A DNA stretch of 64,000 bases from Rhizobium sp. P32RR-XVIII. GTDB lineage: Bacteria > Pseudomonadota > Alphaproteobacteria > Rhizobiales > Rhizobiaceae. Under the pieces are notes generated by a model that was not told the DNA's origin, did no database searches, and saw nothing but the letters and a program-made list of their open reading frames with translations. Position 1 is the stretch's first letter. The number at the start of each line of letters is the position of its first letter. The stretch spans positions 1 to 64,000 of the forward strand of contig NZ_JABAIH010000017.1 in the NCBI RefSeq assembly GCF_012641395.1, written 5' to 3'. Positions 1 through 8,306 of the stretch are shown here, in pieces. The position numbers were made by a program, and so were the translations under genes.

Positions 1-124
1 TCACGTCGCGCAACGATGATGCCCATAGCTCAAGCGTCGTCTCGATTGATGCACCTGCCATCCATGACCTCCGAATCATGGAGACCCATAGATTCAGATC
101 ATAGATAAATATGCAACTGTAATG

Positions 125-510
125 CTAAAGAGCATATTCGGGGGCATGAGTGCAGTGGGCGAGCGCCCCTGATTGATCGCGGTCCTTAGCCGGTGTCACC
201 GGAACACGCGCCGGCGCCCTGACATGGACACGTTTCCAATCAGGGCCCTCAAACAGGGCCGAGAACTGCGCCGCGGTCAGATGCATGAGGCCAGCCTGCA
301 TCTTCGGCCAGCGGAAATCGCCCTCCTGGAGCCGCTTGGCGACCAGACACATGCCGGTGCCATCCCAGAAGATCAGCTTGGGCCGGTTCGTTTCGCCGGG
401 AACACATAAACCGTGCCGGAGAATGGATCGCGTCCCATCTCCGCGGTCACCAGCACAGCACGTCCACCCCTTGCGGAAGTCGACCGGTTTGGTGGCGATC
501 ATCACCCGAA
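125..510 (-). pseudogene. IS66-family tnpB (orf2) remnant, frameshifted
   Basis: The reading frame begins with the hallmark IS66 TnpB motif MIATKPVDFRKG, and its second half (KLIFWDGTGMCLVAKRLQEGDFRWP) is also typical of the family. The stretch between them makes sense only in another frame, where it reads like VTAEMGRDPFSGTVYVFPAKR. A pair of compensating frameshifts has therefore scrambled about 25 residues. The C-terminus is also abnormal. TnpB normally works with TnpA and TnpC, and neither is intact beside it. This is a decayed end of an IS66 element lying next to the stop codon of the gene at 608. The family call is secure and inactivity is inferred. Confidence 0.8.
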
Positions 511-607
511 CGGTACCCGACGGCCGATCACGCTTGGCTTCTCAGCACCTGGATGGGAGCGGCAGCGTGATTTTGCCAGGCAGGCGTCTCACGACTGGCG
601 GCGCTGC

Positions 608-1351
608 TTAAAATCGCGGCTCTACCTCGTAGGCAATTTGCGCGACGATCTTAGTCGCGTCGCCACGCCCGCGGTACCTTCCGACATGTTGCCCTTTCTC
701 TCCTGCCGAGGGTGCATTCACTCGGTGAAGGTCCCATCGTTTGTCCGAGGTTGGTGTCAGGCGGTACGTGCGCCCATTGGCGCGACAATACCATTGCGGT
801 GCCTTGCCGAGCTGCGTCCATTTGCAATCTGCACCTGATAGAAGTCGTTGCTCGGCCGCCGAGCGCTCCTGCTCCCGAATACGCTTATGTCGCTCCGCCC
901 GTTCGAGACGAAAACGCTCCTCCTCGCGCTCCACATATTCGGACAAAAGCCCGATTATCGCGGGCAGCTCGGTGCCTTCAGCTTTCTCCTTAGCGAGCAA
1001 TGCAAGGCAGCCATCTTTGAGATCATCGTTTGGGTAGGAGGCAAAGGGCTCCTCCTGGAATGCCCTCATTCTCTGTGCGACATCGGTCATGGTGAGGATC
1101 GGGCCAGGCAAGTGGTTGAGGTACTCTCGCAAATCTTGGATCGGAATCCAGCATCCCACTGCCGATTTGAGAAGCGCTTCCCGCTCACCTTCCCATTTCT
1201 GCCACGTCCTGCTCTGAGGATCTAATCGCTTTACGATGTCTGTTGCCACCCGCGTCAACGAGTGCGGATCGCGGAGATGCCGCAGAGATGGGCTCTTCAC
1301 GTATTCGCTCAAGAGGGCTCGCACCACCGAAACGCGATCATGGTGTATCAC
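608..1351 (-). CDS. Hypothetical protein, 247 aa, charged and helical
   Basis: I do not recognise this protein. An upstream GTG at 1360 would give 250 residues, but the perfect ribosome-binding site AGGAGG (complement of 1360-1365) overlaps that codon and sits 8 nt before the GTG at 1351, so 1351 is the likelier start. The middle third is rich in Glu and Arg (an EYVEREEERFRLERAERHKR segment looks coiled-coil). The C-terminal 70 residues form a separate-looking region with conserved-type aromatics (WYCRANGRTYRL). There is no signal peptide or membrane segment. It is an orphan between IS66 and ISL3 remnants, which suggests transferred accessory DNA. Confidence 0.5.
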   Translation of the reverse strand: MIHHDRVSVVRALLSEYVKSPSLRHLRDPHSLTRVATDIVKRLDPQSRTWQKWEGEREALLKSAVGCWIPIQDLREYLNHLPGPILTMTDVAQRMRAFQEEPFASYPNDDLKDGCLALLAKEKAEGTELPAIIGLLSEYVEREEERFRLERAERHKRIREQERSAAEQRLLSGADCKWTQLGKAPQWYCRANGRTYRLTPTSDKRWDLHRVNAPSAGEKGQHVGRYRGRGDATKIVAQIAYEVEPRF

Positions 1352-1360
1352 GAGTTTCAC

Positions 1361-1725
1361 CTCCTATTGTGATCCGGGCGGCACAACGCCCGTTGTTCTT
1401 GTATACAGCAACTACAGCAGCTATGATCTTGAAAATTTTCCTCGAGCAAGCCTTGGCTCGCAATGGCGAGAAAGAGCTTGAGCATAGGTAAACGGGCGGT
1501 ATGTTGTCCCGTGATCGAAGAGATAGGGAACCTCACATTCCTGTCGGCGGCCCGTTCTATTGTTCGGGAGAGATTGCCGAATTCTTCTGCCACTTTGAAG
1601 CGTGCCGGTATCCCGCCTGATAGCCAGCAATCGCGTATCGCGGTAACGATGCCTGCGGCTATCAAGCGGGATGGTTCTCAGATCGAGACTGACGGCGGTG
1701 AGATGTGCCGCAGTGGGGGTCTTCC
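1361..1725. other. Intergenic stretch without a convincing gene; outer end of ISL3 remnant
   Basis: Short overlapping frames exist on both strands but none has a good ribosome-binding site or recognisable residues. The right part (about 1715-1740, GGGTCTTCCTCACTTTGTG) resembles the terminal repeat of ISL3-type elements and directly follows the transposase stop, so it is probably the surviving end of that element. Confidence 0.4.
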
Positions 1726-2650
1726 TCACTTTGTGTGGTGATGATTATTGATGAGCGGTAGCATGCGCGCTCTGAGGAGCGCCGCGCCCGCTCTGCCATA
1801 CATCGCACGTTTGATCGTCTTCAGGCGGTTGATCTGGCCTTCCGCCTGGCCGTTGCTCCAGGGGAGTTCAACGGCGTTGCGGACGGCGCCGATGTCACGG
1901 TGCAAGACCCGCGCGAACCGCACCATCGGAGCGAGCCCGGAGCTGACGGCATCGTCGATCCAAATGTCAAGCTTGCTCGATTCACCGCTCCGGAGAACGC
2001 CACGAAATCGCATGGCAAGGCTGCGCATTAGACTAAACTCATGTGATCCCTGCTTGAGGACGCTCACCTTGCTCGCCTGATTGATCGTCAGCATACTTCG
2101 TGGCTTCATGCAAAGGGCAGCCGCGACCACCGGCGAGATCACATGGCCGGTCTCCGGATCCCTTATCGGGATGACAGCATCGCGGCCCAATTGATGCGGT
2201 ATGATCGGAGCCGGCGACGCACCGTCCTTGACTAACCTCTCGGCGCGGCGCCAGCTTGCGAGAAGCCGCTCGAGATTCGAGAAACTGCCCGCGTAGCCAC
2301 GCTGTTTGACATCGTGGAACAGATGCCGTCCGCAGCGATTGCCATCTTTCCAGCACTCGGTGAGGAACGCCTCGAAATATAAGGGTGATGTCGGCTTCAG
2401 CGCCGACCTTCGCCGGTCGGGTGGCGTCTCGAAAGTCAGCCATTTCGCAATGCTGCGCCGGCCGTAGCCGGTGCGACGTGCGATCTCCGAACAGGACAGA
2501 CCCTCCTTGTGCAAGGCGTGCACGGTATCGAACACCATCTGCCGTGATTGTCGATGAGCATGGCGCACCCGACCCTGATGCGTTGCATCAACCTGCGGAT
2601 CCTCCTGAATCAGATCGATTTGCGCGCTTCCGGTATTTTTATCCGGCAGC
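1726..2650 (-). pseudogene. ISL3-family transposase, N-terminally truncated
   Basis: The roughly 300 surviving residues include a helix-turn-helix (CSEIARRTGYGRRSIAKWL) that precedes the second half of the DDE domain in ISL3 transposases. The family's typical ending is also present (WSNGQAEGQINRLKTIKR, then YGRAGAALLRARML). Full-length members are about 500-550 residues, so roughly the first 200 are missing. The homology stops near 2640-2650, exactly where an IS66 tnpC tail begins on the other strand. An IS66-related event therefore removed the 5' part. The first residues of the open frame come from the foreign DNA. Confidence 0.8.
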
Positions 2651-3193
2651 AAAGCTCGTCCCGTGGCGGCAATCACGCCTGTGCTGGGTGCATGCCGAGC
2701 GCCTTCTGCAGAAGCTGATGGCGGCGACCGCGAAGGAGGAGCGGCCGCTCACGATGGTCCGCGATCTCGTCTGGCGCTTCTACAAGGCGCCGAAAGCCTA
2801 CAGCAGAATCCTTCCCCTCACTCCGCTCCCGCGTTCCGACGACGGTTCGACAGGATCTTTACCCTACACACCGGTTATGAGGCGCTCGACAAGTTGCTCG
2901 AACGGCTGCATCGACGAAAGAATGAGCTGCTGAAGGTGCTCGAACATCCCGATATTCCGTTGCACACCAACGCATCGGAGAATGACCTACGAACGTTTGT
3001 CACGAAGCGGAAGATCTCCGGCGGTACGATGAGCCAGGATGGCCGTGTTGCGCGCGATGTCATGCTCGGTTTGATGAAGACGTGCCAGAAGTTGGGGCTT
3101 TCCTTCTACCACTTCCCCGGTGACCGGCTCGGCCTTGGCGACGGTGGTTATCCCATGTCGCCGTGGTCGGCCACCATCCTCGCCCGCGCCTGA
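2650..3193 (+). pseudogene. IS66-family tnpC 3' fragment (second copy)
   Basis: This segment is closely related to the 3' part of the intact tnpC at about 4630-5156. Reading it needs two frames: the first gives CWVHAERLLQKLMAATAKEE, then a shift near 2815 leads to FDRIFTLHTGYEALDKLLER and the family's C-terminal tail NASENDLRTFVTKRKISGG. It lacks the catalytic start of the domain and is inactive. It abuts the truncated ISL3 transposase on its left and ends about 165 bp before the terminal repeat of the complete element, so two related IS66 copies lie in tandem. Confidence 0.85.
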
Positions 3194-3364
3194 GAGTGAA
3201 CCTTCCCGATGTCGCCTTGTCGTGTTTGGCACTCAGCGCGGCCTCGATCCCTGTCGATCTGGGTCGCAGGCGGCGATCTTCTTCAAATCAGGCAAGCAGA
3301 GAGGCAAGTTTGCCTGGCAAACCAGCAGCGCCACCAGATCTCCACTTACCCCGCAGCAGTACGC

Positions 3365-3383
3365 GGGGCAGATTTGGTGGCAG
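3365..3383 (+). repeat. Left terminal inverted repeat of the IS66-family element
   Basis: GGGGCAGATTTGGTGGCAG, perfectly matched as reverse complement at 5213-5231. Confidence 0.85.
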
Positions 3384-3488
3384 CTTTTCAGCGTCAGCGC
3401 ATGGAAAATGTGCATAACCGGAGGCCTTGCACGCTGTTCGTCGGCGCGGGGATTCCCGCAGAGGGGCAAATCATGATTCGATTCCATC

Positions 3489-5156
3489 ATGAAGAAGCGG
3501 CCCCCCTCTCCCGAGCATGCCGATACGCTTTCGCTGAATGCGTTGCGCAGTCTGGTGACGGGACTGGTCGAGAGGTCGCAGCAGGCGGAAGCGCGGCTTG
3601 CGACTCTTGAGGGAGAGGCCGTCCGGCTTGGCGAGGAAAACGCCGCCCTTCGATTGGAGAACACCCGGCTGAAGGTCGAGAACCAATTGCTGCGCGACGA
3701 GATCGCCCGGCTGAAAAACCTGCCGCCGCGTCCGCCGTTTCGCCCTTCCGGCATGGACAAGGCAACCGACGCCGGAACCGGCAGCAACTCGGGCTCAAAG
3801 AAGAAGCCGCGCGGCCCGAAGCTGGACGTGGAGCGGACAAGCCGGCAGGAGATCCTGCGCGTCAAGGTGCCCGACGGATCGCGATTCAAGGGCTACAAAA
3901 GCGTCTATGTTCGCGACCTGGTGCTCAAGGCCGAGGTCGTGCATTACCGTCGCGAATGCTGGGTAACGTCGCAGGGAAAGACGGTGCTGGCACCCTTGCC
4001 GGCCGGGATCATCGGCGGCTACGGCACCAACCTCAGGCGGCTGTGCCTGATGTTGCATGCACAAGGACAGGTAACGACCGCGCGTCTGACGACATTGCTC
4101 AATGACATTGGTCTCGACATCTCAAAACGCCAGATCGTACGGCTTTTGACCCGGCAGCTGGATGGCTTTGTTGCCGAGGACGCGGCGGTGTTGCATGCCG
4201 GTCTGGTGTCGTCGTCTTATGTCACCGTCGACGACACCGGCGCCCGACATTCCCATAATCCGTATTACGCCACACACATCGGCGGCCCGAATTTTACCGT
4301 CTTCCGAACGGCAAAATCGAAGTCACGTCTGAATTTCCTGTCGCTGCTGCGCGGCAACTACCAGGATTTTGTCCTTAATGATGCCGCCTTCGACTATCTG
4401 GAAAAGCGCCGCGGCGATCCGGTCCTCTTATCCAGGCTGCAGACGCCGGAGCCGCAGCGCTTCTGCAACCAGGTGCCATTCATGGCGCATCTGGCCGAGG
4501 GTATCGACATCTTTGACCGGCAGGAGATCGGCACGCATGCCGAGGCCGGCCTGTGGGGGTCTATCCGTCACCACGGCCTGATGGGCAACACGGTGATCGT
4601 CTCCGAAGACGCCGGCCAGTTCCGTGTCGGCAATCACGCGCTGTGCTGGGTTCATGCCGAGCGCCTTCTGCAAAAGCTGATGCCGGCGACGGCCAAAGAG
4701 GAGCGCCTGGTCACGATGGTTCGCGATCTCGTCTGGCGTTTCTACAAAGCGCTGAAAGCCTACAAGCAGAACCCTTCCCCGCGGGCCGCTCCGGCCTTCC
4801 GACGACGGTTCGACCGAATCTTCAGCCTACGCACTGGCTATGGGGCGCTCGACAAGCTGCTTGAGCGGCTGCATCGAAGGAAGACCGAGCTGCTGAAGGT
4901 GCTCGAGCATCCCGAGATTCCGCTGCACACCAATGCCTCCGAAAATGATCTGCGGAGTTTTGTCACGAAGCGAAAGATCTCCGGCGGCACGATGAGTCGC
5001 GATGGCCGTGTTGCCCGCGACGTCATGCTTGGTCTGATGAAGACCTGCCAGAAGCTTGGGCTGTCCTTTTACCTTTATCTCGGTGACCGGCTTGGTATCG
5101 GCAACGTCGGCCAACCGGTTCCGCCCCTGTCGGCGATCATTCTCGCTCGGGCCTGA
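3489..5156 (+). CDS. tnpC: IS66-family transposase (TnpC type), 555 aa
   Basis: The gene encodes the DDE transposase of the surrounding IS66 element. The N-terminal 75 residues form a leucine-zipper-like coiled coil (EARLATLEGEAVRLGEENAA), as usual for TnpC. A Gly/Pro/Lys-rich linker follows, and then the catalytic domain with the first Asp in VTVDDTGARH at about residue 247. The C-terminus has the DDE_Tnp_IS66 signature (CWVHAERLLQKL, then the Glu-bearing NASENDLRSFVTKRKISGG). Its length is normal and there is no frameshift, so it could be active. The start is the ATG at 3489, ahead of which only a weak ribosome-binding site is visible. Confidence 0.9.
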   Translation: MKKRPPSPEHADTLSLNALRSLVTGLVERSQQAEARLATLEGEAVRLGEENAALRLENTRLKVENQLLRDEIARLKNLPPRPPFRPSGMDKATDAGTGSNSGSKKKPRGPKLDVERTSRQEILRVKVPDGSRFKGYKSVYVRDLVLKAEVVHYRRECWVTSQGKTVLAPLPAGIIGGYGTNLRRLCLMLHAQGQVTTARLTTLLNDIGLDISKRQIVRLLTRQLDGFVAEDAAVLHAGLVSSSYVTVDDTGARHSHNPYYATHIGGPNFTVFRTAKSKSRLNFLSLLRGNYQDFVLNDAAFDYLEKRRGDPVLLSRLQTPEPQRFCNQVPFMAHLAEGIDIFDRQEIGTHAEAGLWGSIRHHGLMGNTVIVSEDAGQFRVGNHALCWVHAERLLQKLMPATAKEERLVTMVRDLVWRFYKALKAYKQNPSPRAAPAFRRRFDRIFSLRTGYGALDKLLERLHRRKTELLKVLEHPEIPLHTNASENDLRSFVTKRKISGGTMSRDGRVARDVMLGLMKTCQKLGLSFYLYLGDRLGIGNVGQPVPPLSAIILARA

Positions 5157-5212
5157 ACACCCGGGGCCGCGTCGGCTCGGCTGCGCCATCACCGTTGCCC
5201 AATGAACCGGCA

Positions 5213-5231
5213 CTGCCACCAAATCTGCCCC
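5213..5231 (-). repeat. Right terminal inverted repeat of the IS66-family element
   Basis: CTGCCACCAAATCTGCCCC, the exact reverse complement of 3365-3383. Confidence 0.85.
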
Positions 5232-5368
5232 ATGTACCCCCACGTACCTCTAGACAGGCAACTTGGGGCGGTCGTAACGCCTTGAAATCATGGTAAACAC
5301 TCCCTTAATCAGAAGTTATATGCGTGATTGATTCCGTCAGCCATTACGATAGTGAATGGGGCATATAG

Positions 5369-5395
5369 CCATCGATAAGTATCGGTTATCGATGG
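5369..5395. other. dif-like palindrome: 10-bp arms, 7-bp spacer
   Basis: CCATCGATAA (5369-5378) is followed by a 7-base spacer (5379-5385) and the exact inverted arm TTATCGATGG (5386-5395). Tyrosine recombinases act on this geometry (two inverted binding arms around a 6-8 bp crossover region), and the site lies 85 bp before a tyrosine recombinase gene. It could be the recombinase's crossover site, or simply an operator for that gene. The symmetry is seen directly; the role is inferred. Confidence 0.5.
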
Positions 5396-5479
5396 TAGTT
5401 GATCTGGAGTCGCAAATCAGCGAAAACCGTGTCAGCGGACGGCCGAAGCGCAGTCTTGATCACCGTTTCGGAGCTTGTT

Positions 5480-6625
5480 TTGACGTCACCCAACCAAAAG
5501 TCTGCCGTCGAACGCCGCGCCGAAGAACTCGACACGATCGCGTCCGTGCTGCCGCTCGAACGCCGCGACGAGCTCGCCGAACTGCTGAGCGATCGGGACG
5601 TGGAGACGCTTCGGCATCTGGTCAATGCGGGCATGGGCGACAACACCCTGCGGGCCTTGACCTCGGATCTCGCCTATCTCGAAGCCTGGGGGCTGGCGGC
5701 AACCGGACAATCGCTGCCCTGGCCGGCGCCCGAAGCGCTGCTGCTGAAGTTCGTCGCCCACCATCTGTGGGATCCGGAGAAACGTGCGGCCGATCCGGAT
5801 CATGGCATGCCTGATGACGTCGACGACAACCTCCGGCGTCAGGGTTTTCTGAAATCTGTCGGACCACACGCGCCGGCGACCGTGCGCCGGCGGCTGGCGA
5901 CCTGGTCGACGCTGACCAGATGGCGCGGCCTCGATGGCGCCTTCGCCTCCCCTGCCCTGAAGTCCGCCATTCGCCTCGCCGTGCGCGCCGTCCCGCGCAC
6001 ACGGCGGCGCAAGAGCGCCAAGGCGGTCACATCAGATGTGCTGGCAAAGCTGCTGGCGACCTGCGCCAGCGACAGCCTGCGCGATGTCAGGGACCGGGCG
6101 ATCCTGATGGTCGCGTTTGCCTCCGGCGGCCGCCGGCGCAGCGAGATCGCCGGGTTGCGCCTTGAGCAGCTGAGTGCCGAGCCGCCGATCGAGATGCCGG
6201 ACGGCCCTCCCCTCCCCTCGCTGGCCATCCATCTCGGCCGCACAAAGACCACGAGCGGCGAGCAGGACGATGCCGTCTATCTCACCGGCCGTCCGGTGGA
6301 CGCGCTGAACGCCTGGCTGGCGGCCGCGAAAATCGACAAGGGCAGTGTGTTTCGGGCGATCGGGCGCTGGGGGACCGTGTCGCGGCGGGCGCTCGATCCG
6401 CAGTCGGTCAATGCGATCCTCAAGCAGCGAGCCGCAATGGCTGGCCTGGAGCCGGGTGCGTTTTCCGCCCATGGGTTACGGTCCGGCTATCTCACCGAGG
6501 CTGCCAACCGCGGCATTCCCCTGCCCGAGGCCATGGACCAGTCGCGCCATAGGTCGGTTCAACAGGCGTCGAGCTATTACAATGATGCCACGCGCAGAAG
6601 TGGCCGCGCAGCGCGAATGCTTTGA
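5480..6625 (+). CDS. Tyrosine recombinase / phage-type integrase
   Basis: This is a site-specific recombinase of the XerC/XerD superfamily. An N-terminal SAM-like core-binding region (residues about 40-160) precedes the catalytic domain. Visible catalytic residues are the Arg of GGRRRSEIAGL, the HGLR box (AHGLRSGYLTEAA), a second His in QSRHRSVQQ and the nucleophile Tyr in ASSYYND. The start is uncertain. I prefer the TTG at 5480 (GGAG 6 nt upstream, protein MTSPNQKS..., 381 aa); a TTG at 5399 would add 27 residues. It stands alone, with no excisionase or phage genes, between an IS66 element and serA/repABC. Plasmid multimer resolution or integration of an accessory block are both possible. 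Confidence 0.85.
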   Translation: MTSPNQKSAVERRAEELDTIASVLPLERRDELAELLSDRDVETLRHLVNAGMGDNTLRALTSDLAYLEAWGLAATGQSLPWPAPEALLLKFVAHHLWDPEKRAADPDHGMPDDVDDNLRRQGFLKSVGPHAPATVRRRLATWSTLTRWRGLDGAFASPALKSAIRLAVRAVPRTRRRKSAKAVTSDVLAKLLATCASDSLRDVRDRAILMVAFASGGRRRSEIAGLRLEQLSAEPPIEMPDGPPLPSLAIHLGRTKTTSGEQDDAVYLTGRPVDALNAWLAAAKIDKGSVFRAIGRWGTVSRRALDPQSVNAILKQRAAMAGLEPGAFSAHGLRSGYLTEAANRGIPLPEAMDQSRHRSVQQASSYYNDATRRSGRAARML

Positions 6626-6765
6626 GGCAGCCGTCTTTAACAGACCGCAGGAGGCATCTGCCCCTCCCCGACACCCTTTCGAATTCCCCACACGACGCCG
6701 AATTGGGACCAGGAATGAAGCCACGAGAACAGCGCCCGTCTTGTTGCCAAACCTCGCTTCAAGCG

Positions 6766-8004
6766 TCAGTAGAGCAGCCGCGTGCGTATCGTTCCAGGAA
6801 TCTGGCGCAATGCCTGAAGAATGTCGTCGGCTGCTTGCGAGATCCCTTCGGCCTCGACGACGACGTAGCCTGTGTCTCCATAGGTCTGAAGAAACTCAGC
6901 GACGATGTTCAATCCGCGCGATGAAAAGATCTCATTCAATTGAATGAGCATGCCGGGACGGTTTTCATGCACATGGATGAAGCGCGTACCGTTCGGGCGC
7001 TCGGGCAGCTGAACTTGCGGAAAGTTTACCGCGCCCATCGTTGAGCCGATGTCGGAATACTCGACCAGCTTTCTGGAGACCTCTCCGCCGATGCGCTCCT
7101 GCGCTTCTTCCGTCGATCCTCCGATATGCGGCGTCAGAATAACATTGCTCAAGCCCTGCAACGGCGTTTCGAAACGCTCCTTGTTCGATGCAGGCTCCTT
7201 GGGGAACACGTCCACGGCGGCACCCGCCAGATGTCCTTCTTTCAGGACTTTCGCGAGCGCATCGAGATCGACCACCGTGCCGCGGGAATTGTTGATGAAA
7301 ATGGCACCCTTCTTCATGCGGCGCAGTTCGGTTTCCGTGATCATGTTATGCGTTGAGGGCGTTTCGGGAACATGCATCGTCACATAGTCAGAGATTTCAA
7401 GAAGGTCGCCGAACGAAGCCATCGACTCCGAATTGCCCCGGCGCAGCCGATCGGAAAGATCGAAATAGCGCACCACCATGCCCATGCTTTCGGCAAGCGA
7501 GCTGAGTTGCGAGCCGATATTGCCGTAGCCGACGATACCGAGCGTTTTCCCGCGGACTTCGCGGCTACCGACCGCGGACTTCTCCCAGCCGCCGGCATGG
7601 ACGGATGCCGAACGGGCAAAGATCTGACGTGTCAGCATGATGATTTCGCCGATCACCAGTTCCGCTACCGAGCGCGTGTTCGAATACGGCGCGTTGAACA
7701 CCGGAATCCCGCGCCGCCGCGCCGCATCCAGATCGACCTGGTTCGTACCAACAGAAAAACAGCCGACGGCAATCAGCTTCTTGGCGGATTCGAAAATCTC
7801 TTCCGTCAGCTGCGTGCGGGAACGAATTCCGATGATATGGGCGTCCGCGATTTGGCTCTTGAGTTCCTTGTCATCGAGCGCCTTCGGCAGATGAGTTAGG
7901 TTGGTGTAGCCGGATGACGAAAAATAGTCCACGGCGCTCTGACTGATGCCTTCCAGCAGAAGCACGGAAATGCGATCACGTGGGAGAGAGAGTTGGCGAG
8001 TCAT
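6766..8004 (-). CDS. serA: D-3-phosphoglycerate dehydrogenase
   Basis: The enzyme oxidises 3-phosphoglycerate with NAD+ in the first step of serine synthesis. The 412-residue protein has the E. coli-type architecture: a split substrate domain, a Rossmann nucleotide-binding domain with GIVGYGNIGSQL at about residue 160, the active-site Arg in NNSRGTVVD, the Glu in FPKEP and the His in TPHIGGSTEEA. A C-terminal ACT domain (FIHVHENRPGMLIQLN onward) follows, which in E. coli mediates serine feedback inhibition. It sits as a single gene between the recombinase and repC. A plasmid copy of a housekeeping gene is unusual. The palindrome at 8082-8097 upstream may be its operator. Confidence 0.9.
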   Translation of the reverse strand: MTRQLSLPRDRISVLLLEGISQSAVDYFSSSGYTNLTHLPKALDDKELKSQIADAHIIGIRSRTQLTEEIFESAKKLIAVGCFSVGTNQVDLDAARRRGIPVFNAPYSNTRSVAELVIGEIIMLTRQIFARSASVHAGGWEKSAVGSREVRGKTLGIVGYGNIGSQLSSLAESMGMVVRYFDLSDRLRRGNSESMASFGDLLEISDYVTMHVPETPSTHNMITETELRRMKKGAIFINNSRGTVVDLDALAKVLKEGHLAGAAVDVFPKEPASNKERFETPLQGLSNVILTPHIGGSTEEAQERIGGEVSRKLVEYSDIGSTMGAVNFPQVQLPERPNGTRFIHVHENRPGMLIQLNEIFSSRGLNIVAEFLQTYGDTGYVVVEAEGISQAADDILQALRQIPGTIRTRLLY

Positions 8005-8081
8005 AGATGTTGCTCCGATTTCCGAATGGCCGATGGTGTTTCAGTCGCCTATGAATGTCTAAGCGGCCGCGCAGGTGCTAA

Positions 8082-8097
8082 TACCAATACCTTGGTA
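8082..8097. promoter_or_regulatory. Palindromic operator candidate upstream of serA
   Basis: TACCAATACCTTGGTA is an inverted repeat of TACCAA around 4 bases, and on the minus strand it also contains a tandem GGTATT repeat. It lies 78 bp before the serA start. Such TTGGTA/TACCAA symmetry is common for GntR- or LacI-like repressors, but no cognate regulator gene is adjacent. Confidence 0.4.
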
Positions 8098-8247
8098 GCG
8101 CGAATAGATCTCAACGCAGCGCGGTTTTCGGGGCCACCTCCCCAAGGGTGGCAAGAAAGGATGATATCAGCTTCGCCGTCCCTCCCCACCGCCCGAAAAC
8201 ACGAGGTTCAATTGAGATAAACAATTGATTTAGCGACGCAAAGTGCC

Positions 8248-8265
8248 AAAAAAAACGGCTGACAA
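8248..8265 (+). repeat. 18-bp rep-region direct repeat, copy 1
   Basis: AAAAAAAACGGCTGACAA, identical to 10763-10780. This copy lies 42 bp downstream of the repC stop; the other lies just downstream of the repA stop. On the coding strand it ends in a T-run but I see no hairpin in front of it. Confidence 0.7.
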
Positions 8266-8306
8266 TCGACCTAGCGATAACGGATCTTAGCTCATTCGTC
8301 GATTTC

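Larger units (their letters stand above)
3359..5237 (+). mobile_element. Complete IS66-family element (single-gene, ISBst12-like type)
   Basis: A 19-bp perfect inverted repeat, GGGGCAGATTTGGTGGCAG at 3365-3383 and its complement at 5213-5231, brackets one long transposase gene. Outside each repeat a GTAC follows after two bases (3359 and 5234), so the ends may lie there. Only tnpC is present, without tnpA or tnpB, which is the organisation of the ISBst12 subgroup of IS66. I compared the flanks for an 8-bp target duplication, as IS66 members make, and saw none. One end may therefore have been rearranged, or the exact termini may differ by a few bases. Confidence 0.75.
8005..8306. other. Intergenic region between serA and repC
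   Basis: I see no gene here. It contains the serA promoter side, the palindrome at 8082-8097 and, near repC, one copy of an 18-bp repeat that recurs between repA and repB. Confidence 0.6.

Noticed and set aside
3351..5245. 8-bp target duplication around the complete IS66-family element
   Set aside because: The bases outside the putative GTAC ends, and outside the 19-bp repeats, do not match on the two sides.
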